NCBI RefSeq assembly: GCF_011762485.1
Contig: NZ_JAAKGI010000003.1
Location: 496,001 to 560,000, forward strand
Length of the DNA: 64,000 bases
Origin: Yeosuana marina
GTDB taxonomy: Bacteria; Bacteroidota; Bacteroidia; Flavobacteriales; Flavobacteriaceae
Reading direction: 5' to 3'
This document shows positions 52,617 through 63,741 of this stretch, piece after piece (the first letter of the stretch is position 1; each line of letters starts with the position of its first letter). The position numbers and the translations under genes are program-made. The notes beneath the pieces are model-generated. The model searched no databases and was not told where the DNA came from. It saw only the letters and a program-made list of their open reading frames with translations.

Positions 52617-54839
52617 ATGCGCGTACCTAAAATAACTTACATAGTAAAGTGGAAGCTAAACACTTTTTTAACTGCTCTCTTTTTTGTATTAATATCGCTT
52701 CAAGTTTTTTCGCAAGGCGGATTCAAATGGTCTAACGATGGCAATTCGTATTATCGTATAGTAAACAATAATATTGTTCTTTACTCACTACCATCCAATG
52801 ATTCTAAAGTCTTAGTATCAAAGGAACAATTAACACCAGTAGGTATTGAAAAACCGCTTGAAGTTAGTTATTTTAATATTTCTGATGATGAGCAAAAGGT
52901 GTTGTTATTTACGAATACTAAACGCGTATGGCGAATTAATACCAAAGGCGATTATTGGGTTTTAAATAAAGCAACAGGGTCTTTGCAACAACTTGGTAAA
53001 ACATTACCAGAATCGTCTTTAATGTTTGCTAAATTTTCTCCTGACGGAAAGTCTGTTGCCTATGTAAGTGGAAATAATATTTACGTTGAAGATTTAAGTA
53101 CTTCAAAAATTAAAGCATTGACAACTGATGGAACAACTACTTTAATAAACGGTACGTTTGATTGGGCTTATGAAGAAGAATTCGCCTGTCGTGACGGGTT
53201 TCGCTGGAGTCCAGATAGTCAATCTATAGCCTATTGGCAAATTGATGCTAGTGATATTAAGAAGTTTTACATGATTAATAATACAGACTCTATTTACTCA
53301 AGACCTATTCCTATTGAATATCCTAAAGTAGGCGAAACACCATCATTGTGTAAAGTTGGTGTTGTTTCTGTTGATGATGCCAAAACCACTTGGATAGATA
53401 TTCCTGGAGATCCGCGTCAGCACTATATTGTTCGTATGGAATTTGTTCCTTCAACCGAAAAGTTATTAATCCAACAGTTAAACAGAAAGCAAAATGATAG
53501 TAAACTTTTTATGTCTGACGCTAACACGGGTAAGTCAAACCTTGTTTACGAAGAGTCTGATGATGCTTGGGTAGATATTTATCAGGCAGGAAATAAATAT
53601 ACGATCGATTTTACAAACAACTTTATATGGTTGAATGAGGGCAAAAGTATTTTATGGGCTACTGAAAAAGACGGATGGAGGCACTTGTACAAAGTTTCTT
53701 TACAAGGAAAAAAGGAACAGCTGGTTACAAAAGGAGATTATGATTTTATTGATTTAGAGTATGTTGATGCTAAAGATGGTTATGTCTATTTTATGGCCTC
53801 TCCAGATAACGCAACTCAAAGTTATCTTTACAAAACCAAGCTAAATGGCAAAGGGTCTTTAGAATTAATGAGTCCGAAATCTTTAAAAGGAACTCATAAT
53901 TATAATGTGTCGCCAACAGGAATGTATGCCATTCATTCGTTTTCAAATCATTATACAAGACCTGCTTCTGAGTTAATTTCATTTAAAGATCAGAAGCCTC
54001 TTGATGAAGAAAGAAGTATTGAGGCTAACCTATCTCAATTAGAAGAAACTCCTAAAGTTGAATTTATAAAGATAACCACTGCTGATGGTGTTGATATGGA
54101 TGGCTGGATGGTAAAACCAACAAATTTTGATCCAACAAAAAAATATCCGGTCGTATTTTATGTATATACCGAACCAGCAAGCACGACGGTTACAGATACT
54201 TATGGTATTGGTAATAATAGAAATTATATTGGTAACATGGCAGATGATGGGTATATATACATTTCTTTAGACAATCGTGGAACTCCGGCACCAAAAGGAC
54301 GTGAGTGGCGTAAAAGTATTTATAGAAAGATAGGGCAGATTAATATTCACGATCAGGCCATGGCGGCTAAAGAGGTTTTGAAATGGGATTTCGTTGATCC
54401 TGATAGAGTAGCTGTTTGGGGCTGGAGTGGAGGTGGCTCTGCTACGTTAAACTTAATGTTTCAACATCCAGAAATTTATAAAACAGGTATTGCCATAGCA
54501 GCTGTAGCTAATCAATTAACCTACGACAATATTTATCAAGAACGATATATGGGATTGCCACAAGAAAACAAAGAAGACTTTGTAAAGGGCTCTCCAATGA
54601 CCTATGCAAAAGGTTTAGAAGGTAACTTATTGTATATACACGGAACTGGTGATGATAATGTGCATTATCAAAATGCCGAAATGCTAATTAATGAATTGGT
54701 AAAGTATAATAAACAGTTTCAGTTTATGGCGTATCCAAACCGTTCGCATGGCATTTATGAAGGGGAAGGCACTACAAAACATTTAAGAACCTTATTTACC
54801 AATTACTTGAAAGCACATTGCCCACCTGGGGGTAAATAA
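52617..54839 (+). CDS. S9-family dipeptidyl peptidase IV-like peptidase
   Basis: A 740-residue secreted serine peptidase with a signal segment (about 14-31) and a beta-propeller domain (about 45-490). The propeller contains FDWAYEEEF near 180, whose paired Glu bind the substrate N-terminus in DPP4. The catalytic alpha/beta-hydrolase domain (about 495-738) has Ser in GWSGGGSATLN near 603, Asp in GTGDDNVHYQ near 678 and His in NRSHGIYEG near 710. It removes N-terminal dipeptides, often X-Pro. It appears monocistronic. The C-terminal CPPGGK is unusual but short. Confidence 0.93.
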   Translation: MRVPKITYIVKWKLNTFLTALFFVLISLQVFSQGGFKWSNDGNSYYRIVNNNIVLYSLPSNDSKVLVSKEQLTPVGIEKPLEVSYFNISDDEQKVLLFTNTKRVWRINTKGDYWVLNKATGSLQQLGKTLPESSLMFAKFSPDGKSVAYVSGNNIYVEDLSTSKIKALTTDGTTTLINGTFDWAYEEEFACRDGFRWSPDSQSIAYWQIDASDIKKFYMINNTDSIYSRPIPIEYPKVGETPSLCKVGVVSVDDAKTTWIDIPGDPRQHYIVRMEFVPSTEKLLIQQLNRKQNDSKLFMSDANTGKSNLVYEESDDAWVDIYQAGNKYTIDFTNNFIWLNEGKSILWATEKDGWRHLYKVSLQGKKEQLVTKGDYDFIDLEYVDAKDGYVYFMASPDNATQSYLYKTKLNGKGSLELMSPKSLKGTHNYNVSPTGMYAIHSFSNHYTRPASELISFKDQKPLDEERSIEANLSQLEETPKVEFIKITTADGVDMDGWMVKPTNFDPTKKYPVVFYVYTEPASTTVTDTYGIGNNRNYIGNMADDGYIYISLDNRGTPAPKGREWRKSIYRKIGQINIHDQAMAAKEVLKWDFVDPDRVAVWGWSGGGSATLNLMFQHPEIYKTGIAIAAVANQLTYDNIYQERYMGLPQENKEDFVKGSPMTYAKGLEGNLLYIHGTGDDNVHYQNAEMLINELVKYNKQFQFMAYPNRSHGIYEGEGTTKHLRTLFTNYLKAHCPPGGK

Positions 54840-54850
54840 TAAAAATTAAT

Positions 54851-54880
54851 AAAACTCGAAGCTACATACTTCCCGTTTTT
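54851..54880 (+). terminator. Terminator-like hairpin after the DPP4-like gene
   Basis: AAAAC and GTTTT flank GAAG (54858-54861) and CTTC (54869-54872), giving a stem interrupted by a two-base internal loop and followed by T. Weak but well placed. Confidence 0.4.
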
Positions 54881-55007
54881 ATTGCTTTTGATGAGTTTAC
54901 TTTACAGTGAACGACTTCAGGTTAACTATCAATATGGATAGCTAATATTGAACTTGTTTTTGTTGAAGCAATCCATATTGTAACAGTACAATAATAAAAA
55001 TTGCTTA

Positions 55008-56288
55008 ATGGATAATAAAATAGGATTAAAGGAAGCTATTTCTATAGGAATAGGAGGTATGGTTGGTGGTGGTATTTTTGCAGTACTCGGGCTAGCGGTA
55101 TCTCTTGCAAAAGGAGGAACACCTATAGCCTTTTTATTCGCGGGTATTTTGGCTTTAATAACATCCTATAGTTATGTTAAACTCTCGAAAAAGTATTCAG
55201 ATAGAGGAGGAACAGTAAAGTTTATTAATCAAGGATTTGGTAAATCTGTTTTTAGTGGTGCAATCAGTAATCTTTTATGGGTTAGCTATATTATTATGCT
55301 GTCATTATATGCTTCGGCATTTGGTTCTTATGCACCTAATTTATTGGAATTAACTGATCAAAAAGCCTTTGATTTTCATATCTATGCGAGCGCTATTATT
55401 ATTTTTGCAACCGTTATAAACTATTATAGTATAGCCATTGTAGGTAAAATAGAATCCTATGCGGTCATCATTAAATTGGTTATTCTTATTGCTTTTATTT
55501 TTATTGGAGCTTATGGTTTAATCGGGAATCCTAATCTAACGCAATTGGCAATTTCACAATGGGAAAATCCTATAAAATTATTTGCTGGTGGTATGGTCAT
55601 TTTTGTGTCTTATGAAGGTTTCGAATTAATTGCGAATGCAGCACCAGATATTATTCATCCAGAAAAGAATATTCCACGAGCCTATTATTATTCAATTATT
55701 TTTGTTATTATACTGTATATAATAATCGCTTTTGTAACAGTAGGATCACTTCCGTTTCAAAAAATTGCCACGGCCCAAGATTATGTTTTAGCCGAAGCCG
55801 CCAAACCAATGTTAGGTAAAATAGGCTTTTCCATTATTACTGTTGCTGCTCTCATATCAACATTTTCTGCTATTAATGCTTCCTTATTGGGAGGAAGTCG
55901 GGTTAATTTTGAAATTGCGGAAGATGATGAGTTGCCACATCATTTTCTTGCTAAACTCTGGAATCATCCTGTGGGATTAATGGTAACCGCAGTTTCCACA
56001 TTAATCTTAGTAAATGTTCTAGATTTAGAAAGTATATCAACTGCGGGAAGTATTGGGTTTTTAATCATCTTTGGTATTGTAAACTTCATAGGCTACAGGT
56101 TATCAAAAAATACAGGCGGTAAAAAAGTAATCCCTTTAGCCGGATTTGTATTGTGTCTAATTGCCGTAACGATTTTAATTATTCAACAATACCAATCAAA
56201 TAAAATTGGTGTCCTTGTATCTATGGCAATAATTGGTTTTTGTTTTTTAATAGAATGGATTTACAAAAAAACTGAATCTAAAAAATAA
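55008..56288 (+). CDS. APC-family amino acid permease
   Basis: An inner-membrane amino acid/polyamine transporter of 426 residues with about twelve hydrophobic segments. The first segment carries the family glycine-rich unit SIGIGGMVGGGIFAVLG, used for substrate binding. SYEGFELIANAAPDI near 205 and FSAINASLLGGSR near 287 are also typical. The substrate cannot be told. The two following genes, in the same direction with gaps of 110 and 26 bases, encode a TPP enzyme and a glutamate synthase-like protein, so a joint role in amino acid or keto acid metabolism is possible. Confidence 0.88.
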   Translation: MDNKIGLKEAISIGIGGMVGGGIFAVLGLAVSLAKGGTPIAFLFAGILALITSYSYVKLSKKYSDRGGTVKFINQGFGKSVFSGAISNLLWVSYIIMLSLYASAFGSYAPNLLELTDQKAFDFHIYASAIIIFATVINYYSIAIVGKIESYAVIIKLVILIAFIFIGAYGLIGNPNLTQLAISQWENPIKLFAGGMVIFVSYEGFELIANAAPDIIHPEKNIPRAYYYSIIFVIILYIIIAFVTVGSLPFQKIATAQDYVLAEAAKPMLGKIGFSIITVAALISTFSAINASLLGGSRVNFEIAEDDELPHHFLAKLWNHPVGLMVTAVSTLILVNVLDLESISTAGSIGFLIIFGIVNFIGYRLSKNTGGKKVIPLAGFVLCLIAVTILIIQQYQSNKIGVLVSMAIIGFCFLIEWIYKKTESKK

Positions 56289-56398
56289 GCTTTTCTTATG
56301 AAAATTGACTTTATGAAATATTTTAATTAAGTTAAAAGGAATACTAATGCAAATAAGTGTTTGTCGCTTGTTTCATATTTAAATCTAAAAAAATAGTT

Positions 56399-58138
56399 AT
56401 GTCAAGAAATGTATCTGATTATGTAGTAGAAATGCTGGTGGAAGCTGGAGTAAAACGTATTTATGCCGTTACTGGTGATAGTTTAAATCCTGTTAATGAT
56501 GCCGTACGGAGGGATGGACGAATTCAATGGATTCATGTTAGACACGAAGAGGCTGGAGCTTATGCGGCTTCCATGGAAGCTGAGTTAAATGGTATTGGTT
56601 GTTGTATGGGTAGTAGTGGTCCCGGGCATGTGCATCTTGTTAATGGATTATATGACGCCAATAGGTCGGGTAATCCGGTCATCGCTATAGCGTCTACTAT
56701 CTTTACCGAAAAATTAGGACTTGATAATTTTCAGGAAACACGACCCGAGTATTTATTTCAAGATTGTTCTAAATACGTGTTTATGGCAAATACACCCAAA
56801 CAAGCCATGAATGGTCTTCAAACGGCTATTCAACACGCTATTAGTCAAAAAGGAGTGGCAGTTTTGGGCTTGCCTGGTGATGTGGCGAGCGCAGATATTG
56901 AAGAGGTCTATTCTGCAGGTAAGAATTTTTATAGTGAACCAAGAGTCATACCAAGTGAAGCACATTTAAAAGAGCTAGCCAATCTTATCAGTTCTCATGA
57001 AAAAGTAATGTTGTATTGTGGTCATGGATGTCGCTACGCCATCGATGAGGTAATGCAATTGGCTGAAAAATTACAATCACCATTAGGATATAGTTTTAGA
57101 GGTAAAATATTTTTTGAACGCGATGACAATCCGTTTGCTGTTGGGTTGAATGGGCTATTAGGTAATAAATCGGGCTTTGAAGCCATGCATAAGGCAGATG
57201 TTTTAGTTATGCTGGGAACAGACTTTCCGTATAGTGAATTCTTGCCCGAAAAATGTAAAATTGTTCAAATTGATACCAAGCCAGAACGATTAGGACGTAG
57301 AGCCAAAGTTGATTATGGTTATTGTGGCGATATTAAATCGACTATTACCGAATTGTTGCCAATGCTAGATAAAAAGTCTAATACAGATTTTCTTGATACC
57401 ATGAGAAGTATGCATCAAGAACTTGTGGAAAAATATGATAGTTATGTTAAGGAAAAAGGAAGCGACGAAAATATTCACCCAGAATATGTGGCTTATTTAA
57501 TTGATAAAATTGCTAGTGATGATGCTATTTTTACCGTAGACACAGGTATGAGTGCCGTATGGGCTGCTCGTTATTTAAAAGCAGGAAAAAACCGGTATCT
57601 CACCGGGTCTTTTAATCACGGTTCTATGGCTAATGCTATGCCAATGGCTATGGGAGCTGGACTTTCGCACCCCGATAGACAAGTAATAGCCTTTTGTGGA
57701 GATGGTGGAATTTCAATGCTTTTAGGAGATTTAATGACTATTAGCCAATATAAAATACCTGTTAAAATCATTATTTTTAATAATAGAACCTTGGGTATGG
57801 TCAAGTTAGAAATGAGGGTTCAAGGCTATATGGATTGGCAAACAGATATGGTAAATCCAGATTTTGTAAAACTGGCAGAATCTATGAATATTGCTGCTTG
57901 GGAAGCTAAAGAGCCCAAAGATGTCGAACAAGCATTACGCGATGGTTTTAATCATGAAGGGCCTGCCGTTATTAGTATTTTTACAGATCCAGAAGCTTTA
58001 GCAATGCCGCCTACAATTAAGCTCGAACAAGTGATTGGATTTACAAATTCAATGGGTAAGTTAATGATGAATGGAAAAACTGCTGAAATCATTGAAACCG
58101 CCAAATCCGATTTAAAATATCTAAAAGAGCTTTTTTAA
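56399..58138 (+). CDS. TPP-dependent pyruvate oxidase / dehydrogenase (quinone)-like enzyme
   Basis: A 579-residue thiamine-diphosphate enzyme of the pyruvate oxidase / acetolactate synthase group. The N-terminal domain has the cofactor-activating Glu in RHEEAGAYAA near 50; the central domain is FAD-binding-like; the C-terminal TPP-binding motif begins GDGGISMLLGDL and ends IIFNN near 439-464. PoxB-like enzymes convert pyruvate to acetate and CO2 and pass electrons to quinone. I chose ATG 56399; a GTG at 56357 in frame would add 14 residues of Cys/Phe/Lys-rich sequence before the conserved start. Substrate inferred. Confidence 0.87.
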   Translation: MSRNVSDYVVEMLVEAGVKRIYAVTGDSLNPVNDAVRRDGRIQWIHVRHEEAGAYAASMEAELNGIGCCMGSSGPGHVHLVNGLYDANRSGNPVIAIASTIFTEKLGLDNFQETRPEYLFQDCSKYVFMANTPKQAMNGLQTAIQHAISQKGVAVLGLPGDVASADIEEVYSAGKNFYSEPRVIPSEAHLKELANLISSHEKVMLYCGHGCRYAIDEVMQLAEKLQSPLGYSFRGKIFFERDDNPFAVGLNGLLGNKSGFEAMHKADVLVMLGTDFPYSEFLPEKCKIVQIDTKPERLGRRAKVDYGYCGDIKSTITELLPMLDKKSNTDFLDTMRSMHQELVEKYDSYVKEKGSDENIHPEYVAYLIDKIASDDAIFTVDTGMSAVWAARYLKAGKNRYLTGSFNHGSMANAMPMAMGAGLSHPDRQVIAFCGDGGISMLLGDLMTISQYKIPVKIIIFNNRTLGMVKLEMRVQGYMDWQTDMVNPDFVKLAESMNIAAWEAKEPKDVEQALRDGFNHEGPAVISIFTDPEALAMPPTIKLEQVIGFTNSMGKLMMNGKTAEIIETAKSDLKYLKELF

Positions 58139-58164
58139 AGCAGTATTTAAAAACATAAAAAATT

Positions 58165-59664
58165 ATGAGAGAAGCTATAAAATTCACGATCATTTCATCA
58201 GTTGTTGTAGCCTTTATATTAGTAGTCGTTTTATGGCCGCTCCCTGGCTTTATTCTGTTAGCTAGTTTAATTATATTCCTTGGCTTTTATGATATGTTTC
58301 AAAAAAAGCATACTATTTTAAGGAACTTTCCAGTGATAGGTCATATGCGGTATTTATTAGAACTGATAGGTCCTGAAATTCATCAATATTTTATTGAATC
58401 AGATACCGATGGTAAGCCTATAGATAGAAATCATAGAAGTTACATATACCAGAGGGCAAAACAGCAGAGTAAAACACATCCTTTTGGTACCGAACTTGAT
58501 GTTTATAATGACAATTATAAATGGATGCAACACAGTATCTATCCAGCAAAAAAATTAGAAACGCCTACAAGGGTTATCATTGGTGGCTCTGAATGTAAAC
58601 AACCTTACAGTGCTAGTTTGTTTAATATCTCTGCTATGAGTTATGGTGCTTTAAGCAAGAATGCCATAGAAGCACTTAATTTGGGAGCGAAGGCGGGTAA
58701 TTTTTTTCATGATACAGGCGAAGGAGGTATTTCAGAGTACCATAGAAAAGGTGGTGATTTGGTATGGGAAATAGGAACCGGATATTTTGGATGCAGAACA
58801 GAGGATGGCAATTTTGATGCTGAAAAATTTAAGGAGAAAGCCAACTGGGAAGAAGTAAAAATGATAGAAATTAAAATTTCTCAAGGTGCTAAACCAGGTC
58901 ATGGCGGTGTGTTACCAGCAGCAAAAAACAACGAAGAAATCGCCGAAATAAGAGGTGTTAAACCACATACGGACGTACTTTCACCTCCTGGTCATTCTGC
59001 TTTTAATGACGCCCAGGGGTTGCTATTTTTTGTACAACAATTGCGAAAATTGTCCAATGGGAAACCCGTTGGTTTTAAACTAGCTATAGGTAGTAAAAAA
59101 GAGTTTATTGAGATTTGTGAAAGCATGTTGGAAACTGGCATAAAACCTGATTTTATAACGGTTGATGGTGCGGAAGGAGGTACTGGAGCTGCTCCAATTG
59201 ACTTTTCAAATTACGTAGGAATGCCTTGGGAAGATGCCTTACTATTTGTGACAGACACATTATGTAAATATGACCTAAAGAAAGATATCAAAGTGATAAC
59301 GGCGACTAAAATTTTCACTGCTTTTGATATTTTTAAGGCGCTTTGCATAGGCGCAGACGTATGTAATTCTGCAAGAGGAATGATGCTTGCCTTAGGTTGT
59401 ATTCAAGCCTTGCGTTGTAATACTAATGAATGCCCTACTGGAGTTGCTACAAATAATCCGAGGCTTGTTAAAGGACTAGTGATATCAGAAAAATGGAAAC
59501 GGGTTAAAAATTACCATGAGAATATACTAGAGGAATTTTTAGAACTTCTTGCAGCGTCGGGTTGCAAAACGCCAGAAGAATTAAATAGAAGTTTGATTTT
59601 TAAAAAAGTTGATAAACAGTGGAAATCTTATGAGGAGGAATATGCAACAATAACATCGGTCTAA
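58165..59664 (+). CDS. Membrane-anchored FMN-binding glutamate synthase-like protein
   Basis: A 499-residue protein with two N-terminal hydrophobic segments (about 8-25 and 28-45), then the FMN-binding glutamate synthase barrel. Segments include SAMSYGALSKNAIEALN near 155, KISQGAKPGHGGVLPAAKNNEEIAEIRG (described in parts) near 235, and DGAEGGTGAAP near 330. Iron-sulfur ligands C-x5-C-x4-C appear as CIQALRCNTNECPTGVA near 412. The amidotransferase domain and NADPH subunit are absent, so a normal GOGAT reaction is not assured. It follows the TPP enzyme by 26 bases and ends at a terminator. Confidence 0.88.
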   Translation: MREAIKFTIISSVVVAFILVVVLWPLPGFILLASLIIFLGFYDMFQKKHTILRNFPVIGHMRYLLELIGPEIHQYFIESDTDGKPIDRNHRSYIYQRAKQQSKTHPFGTELDVYNDNYKWMQHSIYPAKKLETPTRVIIGGSECKQPYSASLFNISAMSYGALSKNAIEALNLGAKAGNFFHDTGEGGISEYHRKGGDLVWEIGTGYFGCRTEDGNFDAEKFKEKANWEEVKMIEIKISQGAKPGHGGVLPAAKNNEEIAEIRGVKPHTDVLSPPGHSAFNDAQGLLFFVQQLRKLSNGKPVGFKLAIGSKKEFIEICESMLETGIKPDFITVDGAEGGTGAAPIDFSNYVGMPWEDALLFVTDTLCKYDLKKDIKVITATKIFTAFDIFKALCIGADVCNSARGMMLALGCIQALRCNTNECPTGVATNNPRLVKGLVISEKWKRVKNYHENILEEFLELLAASGCKTPEELNRSLIFKKVDKQWKSYEEEYATITSV

Positions 59665-59677
59665 AATAAAAGAATAA

Positions 59678-59712
59678 AAAAAACGCTTCAAACCAAATTG
59701 AAGCGTTTTTTA
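59678..59712 (+). terminator. Bidirectional intrinsic terminator between the glutamate synthase-like gene and groEL
   Basis: AACGCTTCAA (59682-59691) pairs with TTGAAGCGTT (59698-59707) and continues into A-run and T-run on each side. It serves both convergent transcripts. Confidence 0.9.
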
Positions 59713-59737
59713 ATATTAGTATATCGAGATTCTCGAC

Positions 59738-61393
<1,656 letters not shown>

Positions 61394-61445
61394 TTAGCTG
61401 TTCGCTATTGGCTATGTTTAACATTAATTTTAGTTGTATTGGTAT

Positions 61446-61721
61446 TTAAACAATTGCCAAAATATCGCTTTCGCGCATAATTAAATAATCTTTACCTTCT
61501 AATTTAAGTTCTGTACCCGCATATTTACCATATAAAACAGTATCACCAACTTTCACAGTAATAGGCTCATCTTTGGTGCCTTTACCAGCAGCAATAACAG
61601 TTCCTCTTTGTGGTTTTTCTTTAGCGTTGTCTGGAATGATAATTCCCGATGCTGTCTTTGTTTCAGCTTCAGCAGGTTCAATAAGAACGCGGTCTGCTAA
61701 TGGTTTAATGTTTAAGCTCAT
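61446..61721 (-). CDS. groES: Co-chaperonin GroES (10 kDa)
   Basis: A 91-residue lid subunit for GroEL. The mobile loop is in [20 protein letters not shown] near 18-37, and the C-terminal half contains [15 protein letters not shown] near 62. It precedes groEL. The 5' region (61722-61812) lacks an exact TAnnTTTG box, so its promoter is not identified. Confidence 0.96.
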   Translation of the reverse strand: MSLNIKPLADRVLIEPAEAETKTASGIIIPDNAKEKPQRGTVIAAGKGTKDEPITVKVGDTVLYGKYAGTELKLEGKDYLIMRESDILAIV

Positions 61722-61815
61722 TTGTTATGTGATTTTATTAAATTAAATTTTGTTTAACGAAGGTTACACCTTTCTAAAATTGTGCCAATACTAGATTACT
61801 GACAAACTTGCAGTA

Positions 61816-61847
61816 ACAAAAAATGCCAACTTAAAAAGTTGGCATTT
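61816..61847 (-). terminator. Intrinsic terminator after secG
   Basis: A perfect twelve-base stem, 61821-61832 with 61836-61847 and a loop of three A, is followed on the minus strand by T residues (61823 down to 61818). It separates secG from groES. Confidence 0.85.
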
Positions 61848-61869
61848 AAAATTGTTTAATGATTGTAAA

Positions 61870-62220
61870 TTACTTTACTGAATCTTTAACTGTTGCAGCA
61901 TTGTTAGTTGTTTGCGCTGGTGCTTGCGGGGCAGGAATAGCTGTTTGATCTTGATCTAGTGCTTTAGAATCTAAATTTACAGTTTCTCTATTAATAGCCA
62001 CATTTGATAATAAAATTAATGCTAATAATAATCCAGCCAAAGTCCATGTACTTTTATCTAAAAAGTCGGTTGTTTTTTTAACACCACCAATTTGTTGAGT
62101 TCCACCACCACCAAATGATGATGACAATCCGCCTCCTTTAGGGTTTTGTACCATGATGACTACAATTAATAAAAATGCTACTACTACAATTAATACTAAA
62201 AATATTGTGAACGTACTCAT
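61870..62220 (-). CDS. secG: Preprotein translocase subunit SecG
   Basis: The small SecYEG subunit with two membrane segments (about 3-23 and 53-75). The connecting cytoplasmic loop contains MVQNPKGGGLSSSFGGGG near 23-40, the diagnostic SecG motif. The C-terminal tail of about 35 residues is polar and rich in Ala, Pro and Thr. It adjoins the TPR-like gene (shared base 62220) and belongs to the conserved flavobacterial run with lptE. Confidence 0.94.
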   Translation of the reverse strand: MSTFTIFLVLIVVVAFLLIVVIMVQNPKGGGLSSSFGGGGTQQIGGVKKTTDFLDKSTWTLAGLLLALILLSNVAINRETVNLDSKALDQDQTAIPAPQAPAQTTNNAATVKDSVK

Positions 62221-63161
62221 TATTCTTTATTGTTTTGTTCTTGTAATTTTTCTACTGCTTCAATTTGGACTGCAAAGAAACTACTTTTTTCTGGATATTT
62301 CAAACTTAAAATTTTATAAGATTGAATTGCCTTTTTATAGTTTTTTTGCTCCACATAAATACGCGCTAATGTCTCGGTCATTAATTCCTCTGTCTGTATA
62401 AGCTGCGCTTTGGCAAGATTGCCTTTTTGAGTTAAGGATTTTGTAGGGTTAATCTTTGGGTTTTTAGAAATAAACTCATCAATTAATTGAAATTTTTTGT
62501 CGCGTTCTATCTGAGAGGGGTCTTCTGTTTCAACAGGTATTTTTAAAGGCTTTTCATCTCTTTTAATTGCTTTAAATCCTGATAGTTTTAGCCATTCATT
62601 AAACGAATGTTTTTCTCTTTTATTAAATTCTAAAGGTTTGCCTAAATTTAAAATATCTTCGGCTGAAGCTTCTTGAGTTTTAGTTTCTGAAGTTACATTT
62701 TCTATACGTTCTGATTCATCTAAAGCGAAATTACTGATTTTAGGACGCTCAAATTTAGGTTGAAAAAGTGACGGATCTAAAGCTTCTAAGCGGTTTTTAA
62801 TGTCTTGTTGAGACATTTCATCAATCATTATTTTCTTGTTGATTGATATGTCTTCAATAGTAACATCTATATCATTTAGATGACCGCTATTTGTCTTTAT
62901 GAATTTAGAAATTTCATTCTGAACAAAAACGTCAGAGGTTATAAAATCAAATAAAATACTTCTGTCTGCAGTATAGGCTGCCGTTGTTTTAAGTTCTTGA
63001 TTGTATGTATAGCTTTCTTGGTTTTTTAAGCCTTTAAGGTATAAGGCTCTGGCCGATTGAAAATACGGAAATTGATCAATAATAGATTTCACTTCAAGTG
63101 TTTGGTTATCCATAATAGTTTCTGGATGTTGAAGTATGTATGTAAAATCTTTATTATTCAT
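62220..63161 (-). CDS. TPR-like protein of the lptE-secG cluster
   Basis: A 313-residue cytoplasmic protein without signal peptide. The N-terminal half has helical stretches (FTYILQHPETIMDNQTLEVK; YFQSARALYLKGLKNQESY), the middle is polar and probably disordered, and the C-terminal part (about 260-310) resembles a tetratricopeptide repeat: TLARIYVEQKNYKKAIQSYK then ILSLKYPEKS. I chose ATG 63161; a longer frame from 63248 would overlap lptE by 50 bases. Always between lptE and secG in related genomes as I recall. Function unknown. Confidence 0.78.
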   Translation of the reverse strand: MNNKDFTYILQHPETIMDNQTLEVKSIIDQFPYFQSARALYLKGLKNQESYTYNQELKTTAAYTADRSILFDFITSDVFVQNEISKFIKTNSGHLNDIDVTIEDISINKKIMIDEMSQQDIKNRLEALDPSLFQPKFERPKISNFALDESERIENVTSETKTQEASAEDILNLGKPLEFNKREKHSFNEWLKLSGFKAIKRDEKPLKIPVETEDPSQIERDKKFQLIDEFISKNPKINPTKSLTQKGNLAKAQLIQTEELMTETLARIYVEQKNYKKAIQSYKILSLKYPEKSSFFAVQIEAVEKLQEQNNKE

Positions 63162-63198
63162 TGGCTTAGCCAAATTATTTTTAGGTTTCTTTAATAAT

Positions 63199-63705
63199 TT
63201 ACCACTTAGCAAGTGATGCATTAAAGATGTCTTGAGTAATACGATCAAAAATTTCTGAAATTGCTGTGTCCTTTACTCCCCCAACAAGTTGCGCACTCCC
63301 ATCATAATCATAAAAGAATGTAAAGGATTGATCAAATTCTGCTTCTTCATCATGTTTATCATAAAAATGTACTTTAACACCTATTGTTAATCGGTTTTGA
63401 GCAGCTGTATTTTGCGAGGTTGCTGTTGTTGGCGAAATTCTATATTGTGTAATTTCACCTTCATATAGTAAATCGCCATTAGATTTCACCAAACTTAAAT
63501 TGGTTTGGTTTTGTATTTGGTCAATTAAAGCATTCGTAAATTGTAAATCTAGCCCAGGTTCTACCAATAAGGCATTATTTTGAAAATAATTAACTTGAAA
63601 TGTTTTGGTGTCAGCACCTATTGATGCTCCAGTAAATGAGTAAGCACCACAACTTACAACGAGTATAGATGTTAAAAAAAGAACAATATAATGAGTTACT
63701 TTCAT
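63199..63705 (-). CDS. lptE: LptE-like outer-membrane lipoprotein (LPS assembly)
   Basis: A 168-residue lipoprotein with lipobox ILVVSC (Cys 19). The start of the mature part (GAYSFTGASIG) and the middle (ALIDQIQNQTNLSLV) fit the LptE-like lipoproteins of Bacteroidetes, which plug LptD to place LPS in the outer membrane. Sequence likeness to proteobacterial LptE is low; the call rests on architecture and on the neighbourhood with the sigma-54 activator and secG. Confidence 0.82.
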   Translation of the reverse strand: MKVTHYIVLFLTSILVVSCGAYSFTGASIGADTKTFQVNYFQNNALLVEPGLDLQFTNALIDQIQNQTNLSLVKSNGDLLYEGEITQYRISPTTATSQNTAAQNRLTIGVKVHFYDKHDEEAEFDQSFTFFYDYDGSAQLVGGVKDTAISEIFDRITQDIFNASLAKW

Positions 63706-63741
63706 GTGTTATAAAATGGAATCTTTTAATTAAACTTAAAT

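Noticed and set aside
54915..54955. Nested inverted repeats (CTATC/GATAG, TCAATAT/ATATTGA) before the APC permease
   Set aside because: Short, AT-rich and overlapping; expected by chance in such sequence and not placed next to a promoter box.
61782..61788. TTGGCAC on the minus strand upstream of groES as a sigma-54 -24 box
   Set aside because: The -24 half is good but the -12 half reads TTAG instead of TTGC, and groES is not a usual sigma-54 target.
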